The position numbers were made by a program, and so were the translations under genes. 64,000 nucleotides of DNA, from assembly GCF_032401055.1 (NCBI RefSeq), contig NZ_CP135529.1:1798001-1862000 (forward strand), given 5' to 3'. The notes under the pieces were generated by a model, which searched no databases, was not told where the DNA came from, and saw nothing but the letters and a program-made list of their open reading frames with translations. Positions 35,221-43,709 of this stretch are shown here, piece by piece (the first letter of the stretch is position 1; the number at the start of each line of letters is the position of its first letter). Origin of the DNA: Tardiphaga sp. 709 (GTDB lineage: Bacteria > Pseudomonadota > Alphaproteobacteria > Rhizobiales > Xanthobacteraceae).

Positions 35221-36006
35221 ATGCCCAAGATCAAGCGCCCCGACGACGAACGCGGCAATACCGACTTCATCGAGAGCCTCGATCGGGGCTTGAGGGTGTT
35301 CGAACTGTTCGGCGCGCATTCGCGCCCGATGACGCTGAGCGACGTCGCCAAGGCCGCCGATCTGCCACGTGCCACTGCGCGTCGCATCCTGTTTACGCTG
35401 GAACGCAAAGGCTATGTGACCAGCGACGGCAAGCTGTTCGCGCTCTCGCCCCGCGTGCTGGCGCTGGCTGGCTCCTATATGACGTCCAATCAGGTCGTGA
35501 CCATCCTGCAGCCGGTGCTCGACAGCATCTCCAGCGACGCACAGGAAATCTCGTCGCTCGCGGTGCTTGAGGGCCATGAGGTGATCTTCGTCGCCCGCGC
35601 CAGCCCGGCGCGCGTGTTCTCGGCCGGCATCGATCTCGGCTACCGGCTGCCCGCGTTCTGCTCGTCGGTGGGCCGCGCCATGTTGGGCAAGTATTCCAAC
35701 GACGACCTCACCGCAACGCTGAATGCCATGGACCTCGTGGCGATGACGCCGTTCACGGTCATCGACAAGGAGCTGCTGAAGGCCACCATCATCACCGACC
35801 GCGAGAAAGGCTACTCGCTGGTCGACCGCGAGGCCGAACCGGGCTTCCGCTCGATCTCCGTGCCGGTGCGGCGCTACGATGGCGCGATCGTCGCCGCCAT
35901 CAATATGGGCGCCCATGTCGACCGCGTCTCCACCGGCGAAATGATCGACCGCTTCCTGCCGCTGCTGCGCGACGCTGCCGACTCGGTAAAGCCGCTGCTA
36001 CTTTGA
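35221..36006 (+). CDS. IclR family transcriptional regulator, PcaR/PobR-like
   Basis: 261 residues. The N-terminal FIESLDRGLRVFELFGAHSR and LPRATARRILFTLERKGYV form the winged helix-turn-helix of the aromatic-catabolism branch (PcaR, PobR, PcaU). The effector domain shows VARASPARVFSAGIDLGYRLPAF, SSVGRAMLG and GFRSISVPVRRYDG. It starts 16 bases after the reductase stop. Its closest family members are activated by beta-ketoadipate-type acids, and PcaR-like 15-mers lie in the divergent promoter, so autoregulation and control of both operons is likely. Confidence 0.9.
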   Translation: MPKIKRPDDERGNTDFIESLDRGLRVFELFGAHSRPMTLSDVAKAADLPRATARRILFTLERKGYVTSDGKLFALSPRVLALAGSYMTSNQVVTILQPVLDSISSDAQEISSLAVLEGHEVIFVARASPARVFSAGIDLGYRLPAFCSSVGRAMLGKYSNDDLTATLNAMDLVAMTPFTVIDKELLKATIITDREKGYSLVDREAEPGFRSISVPVRRYDGAIVAAINMGAHVDRVSTGEMIDRFLPLLRDAADSVKPLLL

Positions 36007-36022
36007 TCCAACTGGACAGCCC

Positions 36023-36370
36023 ATGCCGCATATCGTCATCGAACACTCCACCGACGGCCATGGCGGCCTGTTCGACGCCACCAGCCTGATGCAGGCCCTG
36101 CATGATGCAGCAGCCGCCACCGGCATGATGCAGGCGTGGGACATCAAGGTCCGCGCGATGGCCTATGTGGACTATCTGCTTGCCAGGGAACGCGACGGCT
36201 TCTGTCACGTCACGGTGTCCATGCTGGAAGGCCGCACGCCCGAGCAGAAAGTGGCGGTGAGCGAAGCACTGCGTGCCGCGATGGCCAGGCTGCTGCCGCA
36301 GACCAAGAGCCTCAGCGTCGATATCCGGGACATGGACCCCGTCGCCTACAAGAAGCGGCTGAACGAGTAG
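36023..36370 (+). CDS. 5-carboxymethyl-2-hydroxymuconate isomerase-like tautomerase (CHMI/HpaF family)
   Basis: 115 residues, close to the family's usual 120-130. It begins MPHIVIEHS, leaving Pro as the catalytic N-terminal base after Met removal, and continues with YLLARERDGFCHVTVSMLEGRT and EALRAAMARLLP as in CHMI trimers. These enzymes ketonise hydroxymuconate-type ring-cleavage products. In this operon it suggests that the pathway passes through an enol ring-cleavage intermediate, although no ring-cleavage dioxygenase gene is in the window. Confidence 0.82.
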   Translation: MPHIVIEHSTDGHGGLFDATSLMQALHDAAAATGMMQAWDIKVRAMAYVDYLLARERDGFCHVTVSMLEGRTPEQKVAVSEALRAAMARLLPQTKSLSVDIRDMDPVAYKKRLNE

Positions 36371-36384
36371 AGCTGCGCTGACTG

Positions 36385-36539
36385 CCTTCTCCCCGCCTGC
36401 GGGGAGAAGGTGGCGTCGCGAAGCGACGACGGATGAGGGGAGAGCCTCCGCAGGCGCAGAGCGAATGGAGAGCCCCCTCACCCGACTTCCACGCGCTTCG
36501 CGCATTACAGTCGACCTCTCCCCGCAAGCGGGAGAGGTC
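36385..36539. repeat. REP-like palindromic intergenic element
   Basis: A compound element between convergent genes. CCTTCTCCCC/GGGGAGAAGG forms a hairpin at the left end, GTCGC-GAA-GCGAC follows, then GGATGAGGGG. The right half has CCCCTCACCCGACTTCC and the hairpin GACCTCTCCC/GGGAGAGGTC ending at 36539. Such elements are abundant between genes in Bradyrhizobium-like genomes. It may also act as a transcript-end structure for the plus-strand operon. Only one copy was recognised in this window. Confidence 0.75.
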
Positions 36540-36558
36540 AGGCACTCCCCCAAACGAA

Positions 36559-36594
36559 AACGGCGCGGCATTCCCTCGGGAGTGCCGCGCCGTT
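36559..36594 (-). terminator. Rho-independent terminator of the HU gene
   Basis: A long GC-rich stem (AACGGCGCGGCATTCC pairing with GGAGTGCCGCGCCGTT, one G-T pair) around a tiny CTCG loop, followed on the minus strand by TTTTCGTTT. It begins about 50 bases after the HU stop codon. Confidence 0.85.
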
Positions 36595-36645
36595 CTCAAT
36601 TCAGGTCGCTGCGGTCACCTTATGGCGACCGCGCCGGAGGTCCGC

Positions 36646-36945
36646 TTAGACCGCGTCCTTCGCAGCCTTGACCGGGCGGGCGCGCACGATCTTGCGGGCC
36701 GGCTTGGCCTTGAAGGTCATAGCTTCGCCGGTGAAGGGGTTGGTGCCCTTGCGTGCCTTGGTGGCGGGCTTCTTGATGACGACGAACTTGGCGAAGCCGG
36801 GAACGAGGAACACGCCGCTCTTCTTCAGCTCTTTGTAGCCCAGGGTCGCCATGGTCTCGATGACGCCCTTGACGTCCTTCTTCGAGAGCTCAGTGGTCTC
36901 AGCGATTTTCTCGATGAGCTGCGACTTCGTCATTTGGTCTGCCAT
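36646..36945 (-). CDS. HU family DNA-binding protein
   Basis: 99 residues. TKSQLIEKIAETTELSKKDV is the HU N-terminal helix pair, and VPGFAKFVVIKKPATKARKG with NPFTGEAMTFKAKPARKI corresponds to the DNA-wrapping beta arm (usually GFGxF...RxGRNPxTGE). A basic C-terminal tail (RARPVKAAKDAV) follows. It bends DNA and compacts the nucleoid. Monocistronic, with its own terminator and a 250-base upstream region containing AT-rich stretches and CGGG-T6-CCCG. Confidence 0.92.
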   Translation of the reverse strand: MADQMTKSQLIEKIAETTELSKKDVKGVIETMATLGYKELKKSGVFLVPGFAKFVVIKKPATKARKGTNPFTGEAMTFKAKPARKIVRARPVKAAKDAV

Positions 36946-37197
36946 TTTGCACCTTTTGGTTTGCCGTGATTCGGTGAGACAGACACTATGAGGAATTACG
37001 GGAAAAAACCCGTGCTCAATGAAATTTTCACAGATTTTGCCGGGAAAAATGGTGTTTTTTGACCACCAAACCCCGATTCGACTTGTACGGCAGGGTTTCG
37101 GGACCCTCGCAAGCGCAAAATACTTGAAACAAAGGGCCTACGGATTCGCCGAAGGTGACGGAAACGCACCGCAAAAATCACCCGCAGATTCGCCCCC

Positions 37198-37818
37198 TCA
37201 CCACATGGTCTGGCGCGCCCTCTCCGGCCATTGCCGGTCATATTCCGGACCGCCGACCCGGCGCTCGCTCATCTCTGCCAGGATCTCGCCGGGCGTCGGC
37301 AGGGTCCTCGGATCGACGCGTTTGTCAGGGTTCCAGAGATCGGACCGCACGATGGCGCGGGCGCACTGGAAATAAATCTCCCCGACCGTCATCACGATCA
37401 CCGTACGTGGCGCCTTCTCCTCCACGGCGAACGACGCCAGCAGATCCGGGTCCGTTGAGAGATGCGCCGTCCCGTTGATGCGGAGCGTGGTGCCGGCACC
37501 GGGGATCAGGAACAGTAGCGCGATGTTGGGATCGCGCACGATGTTGCGCAGGGAGTCCACGCGATTGTTGCCGCGGCGGTCCGGCATCATCAAAGTGCGC
37601 TCGTCATGGATCCGGACGAAGCCCGGTTTGTCGCCGCGCGGTGAGCAATCCAGCCCCTCCGGGCCGGTGGTCGCCAGAGCGGCGAAGGGCGAGACCTCGA
37701 TCAGCCGCCGGTACTGCGCCGTTACGCAGTCCGCCACCTTGGCGGTGGATGCTTCGCCGATGTTATCGAGACGGCCGTAGATCTCTTCGAGCTGCTCGAT
37801 GGTTTCGATCACCGACAT
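37198..37818 (-). CDS. Pyridoxamine 5'-phosphate oxidase (PPOX) family flavoprotein
   Basis: 206 residues. A split-barrel FMN-binding core is seen in SPFAALATTGPEGLDCSPRGD, RTLMMPDRRGNNRVDSLRNI, NIALLFLIPGAGTTLRINGTA and YFQCARAIVRSDLW. This is the subgroup of 200-residue PPOX proteins (MSMEG_1061-like) of unknown substrate, not true PdxH. Strong ribosome site (GGAGGGGAG). It starts 23 bases after the phnN stop and may be the last gene of the C-P lyase transcript, though no role in phosphonate use is known for the family. Confidence 0.8.
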   Translation of the reverse strand: MSVIETIEQLEEIYGRLDNIGEASTAKVADCVTAQYRRLIEVSPFAALATTGPEGLDCSPRGDKPGFVRIHDERTLMMPDRRGNNRVDSLRNIVRDPNIALLFLIPGAGTTLRINGTAHLSTDPDLLASFAVEEKAPRTVIVMTVGEIYFQCARAIVRSDLWNPDKRVDPRTLPTPGEILAEMSERRVGGPEYDRQWPERARQTMW

Positions 37819-37841
37819 GGCCGCACTCCCCTCCGCCGTAT

Positions 37842-38420
37842 CTATTGACCCCTGATAACCCGTATCAGGTCATCCGCATGATCTTCCGCGACACCAATAT
37901 TGTTGATCGTGACGTCGGCACCTGATGTCTCGACGCTGCGCTTGAGCCGATCGCCGATCGGCCCATCGGTTGAGCGTCCCCGTGCCGCAAGTCGCGCCGC
38001 AAGCACTTCCGGCGGCGCCGTGATCGACACGACGACGACATCTTCATAAGCGGCACGTAGCGTGGGGATAACCGTCCGTGAGATATTGGCAACGACATTG
38101 CGGCCGGCGCGAAGCGCATCATCGATCGAGCGCGGAAGCGCATAACAAAGACCATGCGCCTCCCAGTGAACGGCGAAGGCGCCGCTGGCCTGTGCCTGAC
38201 GGAACGCCTCCGGCGTAACCTGCGCATTATTCTCGAATTCCGACGCCTCGCGCGTCACCACGCGGCGCGTGAACACCACATTGTCGTCATCCGCACAGGC
38301 AGCCTGCGCCAGACCGATGAGCGTATCCTTGCCGGCACCCGAAGGGCCGACCACCAGCACCAATCGGCCGGGTCCGATCCGGCCTGCCTGCGCTTCGGAT
38401 ATGGCCGCGGTGTCGGTCAT
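37842..38420 (-). CDS. phnN: Ribose 1,5-bisphosphate phosphokinase PhnN
   Basis: 192 residues. Walker A VVGPSGAGKDTLIGLA and the guanylate-kinase-like FTRRVVTREASEFE and FAVHWEAHGLCYALP segments identify PhnN. It phosphorylates ribose 1,5-bisphosphate to PRPP, the last step of the C-P lyase pathway. Its ATG overlaps the phnM stop by ATGA. Confidence 0.92.
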   Translation of the reverse strand: MTDTAAISEAQAGRIGPGRLVLVVGPSGAGKDTLIGLAQAACADDDNVVFTRRVVTREASEFENNAQVTPEAFRQAQASGAFAVHWEAHGLCYALPRSIDDALRAGRNVVANISRTVIPTLRAAYEDVVVVSITAPPEVLAARLAARGRSTDGPIGDRLKRSVETSGADVTINNIGVAEDHADDLIRVIRGQ

Positions 38421-39571
38421 GCCACGCGATGTCCTTCGCGCCAGACACTGCGCACCACCGGCACGTCATGGGCGACATGGACGCGGATCACGTCGGCACG
38501 CTTGCCGACTGCGATCTCACCGCGGTCCATGAGGCCGACGGCTTCCGCCGGCCGCTTGGTCACCGTGCGGATCGCGCTCGCCAGATCGATGGATGGCACC
38601 TTGGTCGAAAGCTGCAACGCGCCCATCAGAAGGCTCGACGGCACATAGTCCGACGACAGGATATCCAGCATGCCTTCGCGGGCGAGATCGATCGCCGCGA
38701 TATTGCCGGAATGCGAACCGTTGCGGACGACATTCGGCGCGCCCATCAGGATGCCGATGCCAGCCTTGTGCAGGCCTTGAGCCGCCTCCAGCGTCGTCGG
38801 GAATTCGGCCACCGAGACCTTATCTCCAACAGCTTCGGTCACGTTGTCTTCCGTCGTGTCGTCATGGCTCGCCAGCGGAATATTGCGCCCATGAGCCAGC
38901 GCCACGATCGCCCGCATATTGCCGGCCGCATATTGCTGCTGGCAGGCCAGGCGCTGCGCGAACATCACATCGAGCTCGGCATCGGACTTGCCGCCCTTGC
39001 CGCGATAATAGGTACGCAGCTTCTCCTCGTCGCGGAACTGGCGCTGCCCCGGCGTGTGGTCCATCAGCGACATCAGCCGAACGTTCGGCTTCGCCAATAG
39101 CGCCTTCGCTTCCTCGACCACGGTCGGCATCGGAATCTCACAGCGCAGATGCAGGAAGTGATCGACCCGCAGGAGACTGGCTTCGCCAGCAGAGGCAATG
39201 GAATCCACCAGCACGCCGGCATAGCTGTCGATGCCCTGGCTTGAGTCCTCGCAGCCGACCCGTACCGAGTCCAGCACTGTGGTGATGCCGGACGTGGCAA
39301 GTTGACCGTCATAGGAGACGACGGCAGCGATGGGATCCCAGAACACCTTCGGCCGCGGCATGAAATGCGCTTCGAGATGATCGGTATGCAGTTCGACAAG
39401 ACCCGGCATGATCAGGTCGCCGCGCGCATCGTCGCTACCGCGTGGCGCATCACCCTCGCCGAATTCGGCGATGCGTCCACCAGCGAAGGCGATCCAGCCC
39501 TTGTCGATCACGCGGTCAGCGAGAACGATCCGGGCGTTGCCGATGACGGTTTCGGTCAGTGATGCGGTCAT
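38417..39571 (-). CDS. phnM: Alpha-D-ribose 1-methylphosphonate 5-triphosphate diphosphatase PhnM
   Basis: 384 residues. The metal-binding GLVELHTDHLEAHF, MDHTPGQRQFRD and LASHDDTTEDNVTEA are typical of PhnM amidohydrolases; PSSLLMGALQLS and MDRGEIAVGKRADVIRV complete the fold. It releases pyrophosphate from the ribosyl phosphonate triphosphate made by PhnGHIL, giving the substrate for PhnJ. It begins 11 bases after phnL. Confidence 0.94.
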   Translation of the reverse strand: MTASLTETVIGNARIVLADRVIDKGWIAFAGGRIAEFGEGDAPRGSDDARGDLIMPGLVELHTDHLEAHFMPRPKVFWDPIAAVVSYDGQLATSGITTVLDSVRVGCEDSSQGIDSYAGVLVDSIASAGEASLLRVDHFLHLRCEIPMPTVVEEAKALLAKPNVRLMSLMDHTPGQRQFRDEEKLRTYYRGKGGKSDAELDVMFAQRLACQQQYAAGNMRAIVALAHGRNIPLASHDDTTEDNVTEAVGDKVSVAEFPTTLEAAQGLHKAGIGILMGAPNVVRNGSHSGNIAAIDLAREGMLDILSSDYVPSSLLMGALQLSTKVPSIDLASAIRTVTKRPAEAVGLMDRGEIAVGKRADVIRVHVAHDVPVVRSVWREGHRVA

Positions 39572-39582
39572 GGTTCTCTTTC

Positions 39583-40284
39583 TCAGGCAGCAGCAGCGGC
39601 AAATGACGTGACATCCACCAGCCGGTCGGCGATCAAGTGCCGCACTTCGTCGTCATGCACAATGGCAACCATGGCGACGCCGGCACGTTTTTTCTCGGCG
39701 ACCAGTTCAACGACCACGGCTCGGTTGGCGGCATCGAGCGACGCGGTCGGTTCGTCCAGCAACAGGATCGGCAGATCGGAGATAAAGCCGCGCGCGATAT
39801 TGACGCGCTGCTGCTCACCGCCGGAGAAGGTCGAGGGCGGCAGCTTCCACAGCCGCTCGGGAATGTTGAGACGTTTAAGTAACGCCCCCGCACGCACACG
39901 CGCCTCCTCGCGCGTTACGCCGGCAGCGAGCAGCGGCTCGGCCACGACATCGATGGCGGCGACACGCGGCACCGCGCGCAGGAACTGGCTGACATAGCCG
40001 ATGGTGTCGCGGCGCACACCCAGGATCTCGCGCGGCTCGGCGGTGGCGATATCGATGACATCACCGTTGTGGCGCACGCCGATGGTGCCGCCGTCGCAGC
40101 GATAGTTGCCGAAGATCATCTTCAGGATCGACGACTTGCCGGCACCCGAGGGACCGGACAGCACCACGCATTCGCCGGGCGCGACATGGAACGAGACGTT
40201 GCGTACCACAGGCAGGCGGATGCCGTCCTGCAGATGCATCACGAAGGTCTTTTCGGCGTTGCGGATATCGATCATCGGAATCAT
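39583..40284 (-). CDS. phnL: Phosphonate C-P lyase system ABC-type protein PhnL
   Basis: 233 residues. Walker A SGPSGAGKSSILKMIFGNY (the FGNY extension is PhnL-specific), signature FSGGEQQRVNIARGFI, Walker B ILLLDEPTASLD and the His switch AIVHDDEVR. It associates with the C-P lyase core complex and is needed with PhnGHI for nucleosidase activity. It starts seven bases after phnK. Confidence 0.94.
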   Translation of the reverse strand: MIPMIDIRNAEKTFVMHLQDGIRLPVVRNVSFHVAPGECVVLSGPSGAGKSSILKMIFGNYRCDGGTIGVRHNGDVIDIATAEPREILGVRRDTIGYVSQFLRAVPRVAAIDVVAEPLLAAGVTREEARVRAGALLKRLNIPERLWKLPPSTFSGGEQQRVNIARGFISDLPILLLDEPTASLDAANRAVVVELVAEKKRAGVAMVAIVHDDEVRHLIADRLVDVTSFAAAAA

Positions 40285-40291
40285 GTTGACC

Positions 40292-41116
40292 TCACGCCGG
40301 CAGGATCGAGGAAACGAGCAGTTGCGTATAGGGCTCTCTGGGATCGTCGAGCACCTGATCGGTGAGCCCCGTTTCGATCACGCGACCGCCCTGCATCACC
40401 ATCACGCGATGCGACAGCAACCGCGCCACCGCGAGATCGTGCGTCACGACGATAGCCGACAGACCAAGCTCGCTGACCAGCGTGCGCATCATGTCCAGCA
40501 AACGCGCCTGCACCGATACGTCCAAGCCACCAGTCGGCTCGTCCATGAAGATGAGACGGGGTTCGGTGACGAGATTGCGCGCGATCTGCAACCGCTGCCG
40601 CATGCCGCCCGAATAGGTCCGCGGCGCATCGTCGATCCGCTCAGCCGAAATTTCCACACGCTCGAGCCACGAGATCGCCGTGTCACGAATCTTGCCGTAG
40701 TGGTTCTGGCCCACAGCCATCAACCGCTCGCCGACATTGGCGCCGGCCGAGACTGCCATGCGCAGCCCCATCGCCGGGTCCTGATGCACAAAGCCCCAGT
40801 CGGTGCGAAACAGGAAACGGCGCTCGGCTTCGCCCATCGCCGCAAGATCGCGGGTCACGCCGTCGCGCATCCGGTAGGAGACGCTGCCGGTGGTCGGCGC
40901 TAACTGGGCGGAGAGAATCTGCAGCAGTGTCGATTTGCCGGACCCGGACTCGCCGACGATGGCCAGCACTTCGCCGGAATAGAGTTCGAACGACACGTCG
41001 CGACATGCCGCAAGACGGCCATAAGATTTTCCCAGGTTTGCCGCAACTAGCAATGGCTCGTCGCTGGCCGGCACCGGCGCAGCGCGTTGAGTTGAATTCG
41101 CTGTCACATCAAGCAT
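40292..41116 (-). CDS. phnK: Phosphonate C-P lyase system ABC-type protein PhnK
   Basis: 274 residues from the ATG at 41116 (MLDVTANSTQ), which overlaps the end of phnJ by eight bases; the longer frame runs inside phnJ. Walker A VGESGSGKSTLLQIL, signature YSGGMRQRLQIARNLV and Walker B LIFMDEPTGGLDVS are intact. PhnK binds PhnJ in the core complex and couples ATP use to C-P bond cleavage. Confidence 0.94.
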   Translation of the reverse strand: MLDVTANSTQRAAPVPASDEPLLVAANLGKSYGRLAACRDVSFELYSGEVLAIVGESGSGKSTLLQILSAQLAPTTGSVSYRMRDGVTRDLAAMGEAERRFLFRTDWGFVHQDPAMGLRMAVSAGANVGERLMAVGQNHYGKIRDTAISWLERVEISAERIDDAPRTYSGGMRQRLQIARNLVTEPRLIFMDEPTGGLDVSVQARLLDMMRTLVSELGLSAIVVTHDLAVARLLSHRVMVMQGGRVIETGLTDQVLDDPREPYTQLLVSSILPA

Positions 41117-41993
41117 TTGCGCTCTCCGCATAGGGCGCAGCATTTTCGCTGCCGCGATGCCCCTGTGATTGCCGCGTTTCGCAATAATCGGTGTCGGAGC
41201 AGACGAACATCCGGCTGCCCTTGTCGTCGGTAACGATCTCGTCGAGATAGCTATCCTCGGCGTTGCACAGCGCGCAGCAGGCATTGTGCTTGTAGGGCTC
41301 GAATGGATGATCCTCGAAATCCAGCGACACCACCGATGTGTAAGGCGGGATCGCATAGATCCGCTTCTCGCGGCCGGCGCCGAACAGCTGCAGTGCCGCG
41401 CAATTGTCCATCTTCGGATTGTCGAATTTCGGCGTCGGCGACGGATCCATCACATAGCGCGCATTGACCTTCACCGGATAGGCATAGGACGTCGCGATAT
41501 GGCCGAAGCGCGCGATGTCCTCATAGAGCTTCACATGCATCAAGCCGTATTCGGCGAGCGCATGCATGCGCCGTGTTTCGGTCTCGCGCGGCTCGAGATA
41601 ACGCAGCGGCTCCGGGATCGGCACCTGATAGACCAGCACCTGATGCGCCTGCAGCGTCGCTTCGGGAATGCGGTGCCGGGTCTGGATCACCGTCGCATCG
41701 CCCGTGCTCGTGGTCACCGCAACGCCGGCAGTTTTCTCGAAGAACTTGCGGATCGAGATCGCATTGGTCGTATCGTCGGAGCCCTGATCGATCACCTTGA
41801 GCTTGTCGATGGGGCCGAGGATCGCCGCCGTGACCTGCACGCCGCCGGTGCCCCAACCGTAAGGCATCGGCATTTCCCGGCTGGCGAACGGCACCTGATA
41901 GCCGGGGATCGCAATGGCCTTGAGAATGGCGCGGCGGATCATCCGCTTGGTCTGCTCGTCGAGATAAGCGAAATTATATGTCGGCGCGTTCAT
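41109..41993 (-). CDS. phnJ: Carbon-phosphorus lyase PhnJ (radical SAM)
   Basis: 294 residues. The cluster-binding Cys240, Cys243 and Cys265 (ACCALCN, MFVCSD) plus the catalytic Cys271 (TDYC) match E. coli Cys241/244/266/272 with an offset of one, and Gly31 matches the radical-bearing Gly32. It cleaves the C-P bond of ribosyl phosphonate 5-phosphate, releasing methane or another alkane. ATGA overlap with phnI. All key residues are present, so the enzyme should be functional. Confidence 0.96.
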   Translation of the reverse strand: MNAPTYNFAYLDEQTKRMIRRAILKAIAIPGYQVPFASREMPMPYGWGTGGVQVTAAILGPIDKLKVIDQGSDDTTNAISIRKFFEKTAGVAVTTSTGDATVIQTRHRIPEATLQAHQVLVYQVPIPEPLRYLEPRETETRRMHALAEYGLMHVKLYEDIARFGHIATSYAYPVKVNARYVMDPSPTPKFDNPKMDNCAALQLFGAGREKRIYAIPPYTSVVSLDFEDHPFEPYKHNACCALCNAEDSYLDEIVTDDKGSRMFVCSDTDYCETRQSQGHRGSENAAPYAESANA

Positions 41994-43096
41994 TCCGCAG
42001 CCTCCTGAAGAGCAACTGGCGTCTCGTTGGCGTCGGCGAATTCCTTGCGCAGCTTGCGGAGTAGGCCGAGCTCGGACTGGAAGTCGACGTAATGCGGCAG
42101 CTTCAGATGCTCGACGAAGCCGGTCGCCTGCACATTGTCGGAATGCGACATGACGAATTCCTCGTCCTGTGCTGGCGCCTTGATGTCCTCGCCAAGCTCG
42201 CGCGCGCGCAGCGTGCGGTCGACCAGTGCCATCGACATCACCTTGCGTTCGCTCTGGCCGAAAGCGAGGCCATAGCCGCGCGTGAAACACGGCGCCTCGG
42301 TATCCGAGCCCTTGAACTGATTGACCATCTGGCATTCGGTCAGCGTGATCGATCCCAGCGGCACCGCGAAGCCAACATCCTCGGCCATGAATTCAACCTC
42401 GACCTCGCCGAGGCGGATTTCACCTGCGAAAGGATGGTTGCGGCCATAGCCGCGCTGCGATGAATAGCCGAGCGACAGAAGAAAGCCTTCATCGGCCCGC
42501 GCGAGATTCTGCAAGCGCAGATCACGGTCTGCCGGGAAGCTCAGCGCGTCGCGCGTGAGATCGCCGACAGGCTTTTCGGGATCTTCTGCGGGCGAGGCTT
42601 CGATCAGGCCGTCGCGGCCAAGAATATCGGTGACGCGCGGCATCACGCCCGGCTCTGCATCGGTCATGACGGGCTGATCGGGCGAGGATTCGCCGGTCAG
42701 CACCGGATCGAGCAAACGATGCGTATAGTCGAAGGTCGGGCCAAGCACCTGGCCGCCCGGCATGTCCTTGAAGGTCGAGGAGACGCGGCGACGCACCTGC
42801 ATCTGCGACGTATCGACGGGCTCACTCGAACCGAACCGCGGCAGCGTCGCGCGGAAGGCGCGCAGCAGGAAGATCGCCTCGATCATGTCACCGCGTGCCT
42901 GCTTGATGGCCAGCGCCGCGAGCTCGCGGTCATAGAGCGAGCCTTCGGTCATCACGCGATCGACGGCGAGACCGAGCTGATTGGAGATCTGCGCCAGCGA
43001 TATTTCCGGCACGTCGCGATCGCCGCGGCGTTCATGAGCCAGCAGACGATGCGCATTCTCGATGGCGCGTTCGCCACCCTTGACGGCGACATACAT
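41990..43096 (-). CDS. phnI: C-P lyase core subunit PhnI (nucleosidase)
   Basis: 368 residues. It begins MYVAVKGGERAIENAHRLLA, diagnostic of PhnI, and includes RGYGLAFGQSERKVMSMALVD and TGFVEHLKLPHYVDFQSELG. With PhnG, PhnH and PhnL it transfers phosphonate to the ribose of ATP. Two bases separate it from phnH. Confidence 0.95.
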   Translation of the reverse strand: MYVAVKGGERAIENAHRLLAHERRGDRDVPEISLAQISNQLGLAVDRVMTEGSLYDRELAALAIKQARGDMIEAIFLLRAFRATLPRFGSSEPVDTSQMQVRRRVSSTFKDMPGGQVLGPTFDYTHRLLDPVLTGESSPDQPVMTDAEPGVMPRVTDILGRDGLIEASPAEDPEKPVGDLTRDALSFPADRDLRLQNLARADEGFLLSLGYSSQRGYGRNHPFAGEIRLGEVEVEFMAEDVGFAVPLGSITLTECQMVNQFKGSDTEAPCFTRGYGLAFGQSERKVMSMALVDRTLRARELGEDIKAPAQDEEFVMSHSDNVQATGFVEHLKLPHYVDFQSELGLLRKLRKEFADANETPVALQEAAE

Positions 43097-43098
43097 GC

Positions 43099-43707
43099 TC
43101 AGCCCTCCTTCGCGACAAGACGCGTGGTACGCGGTAGCGCGACAATGGATTCGCCGGACACCAGCACGAGGTCGATGCCGCGGGGAAACAGCGAGGCATT
43201 CAGCGCAAGGCGATCTAGCAGATCCGGCACGCCGATCGCAGCACGCAGGATTGTGGCACCATCGATACCGGGGCCGCGCAGCTCATAGGCAGGGCCTTCA
43301 GTCAGGCTCGCCACCTGCAGAATGATCGTGGTGGAGCGATCCGGATATTCGCCGGTGCCGAAGGCGAAGTGCTCGAAGGACGGCAGCGCGGCAGCATCAG
43401 CCACCACGGCGAAGGCACACACGGCGGGATCGGCGATGACCGGCGCGCTGGTGTGAAACTTGATCCACTTGGCAACATCCATCGTCGCCGCCAACTTGCT
43501 ATCGAGCCACACCGGCGTGTCCTGATCGAACAGCGTGAGCGCGATAGCGGCCGCGCCGCGCATCATCGGCGCAGGTACGCCCGAAACAGCCTGAATCCGC
43601 TGCACGGTGCCGGGACGCGCCATCGCGTCCATCACCGAACGGAAGGTCGATTGCGCTGCAAGCACCTTGTCCGCGAAACCGGCCGGCATTTCCGCAACTG
43701 TCGTCAT
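43099..43707 (-). CDS. phnH: C-P lyase core subunit PhnH
   Basis: 202 residues, normal length. Family features are the FRSVMDAMARPGTVQ segment near residue 22, WIKFHTSAPVI, FAFGTGEYPDRSTTIILQV and ELRGPGIDG. PhnH is a structural, PLP-transferase-fold component of the C-P lyase complex. It lies two bases after phnG and two before phnI. Confidence 0.94.
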   Translation of the reverse strand: MTTVAEMPAGFADKVLAAQSTFRSVMDAMARPGTVQRIQAVSGVPAPMMRGAAAIALTLFDQDTPVWLDSKLAATMDVAKWIKFHTSAPVIADPAVCAFAVVADAAALPSFEHFAFGTGEYPDRSTTIILQVASLTEGPAYELRGPGIDGATILRAAIGVPDLLDRLALNASLFPRGIDLVLVSGESIVALPRTTRLVAKEG

Positions 43708-43709
43708 GA

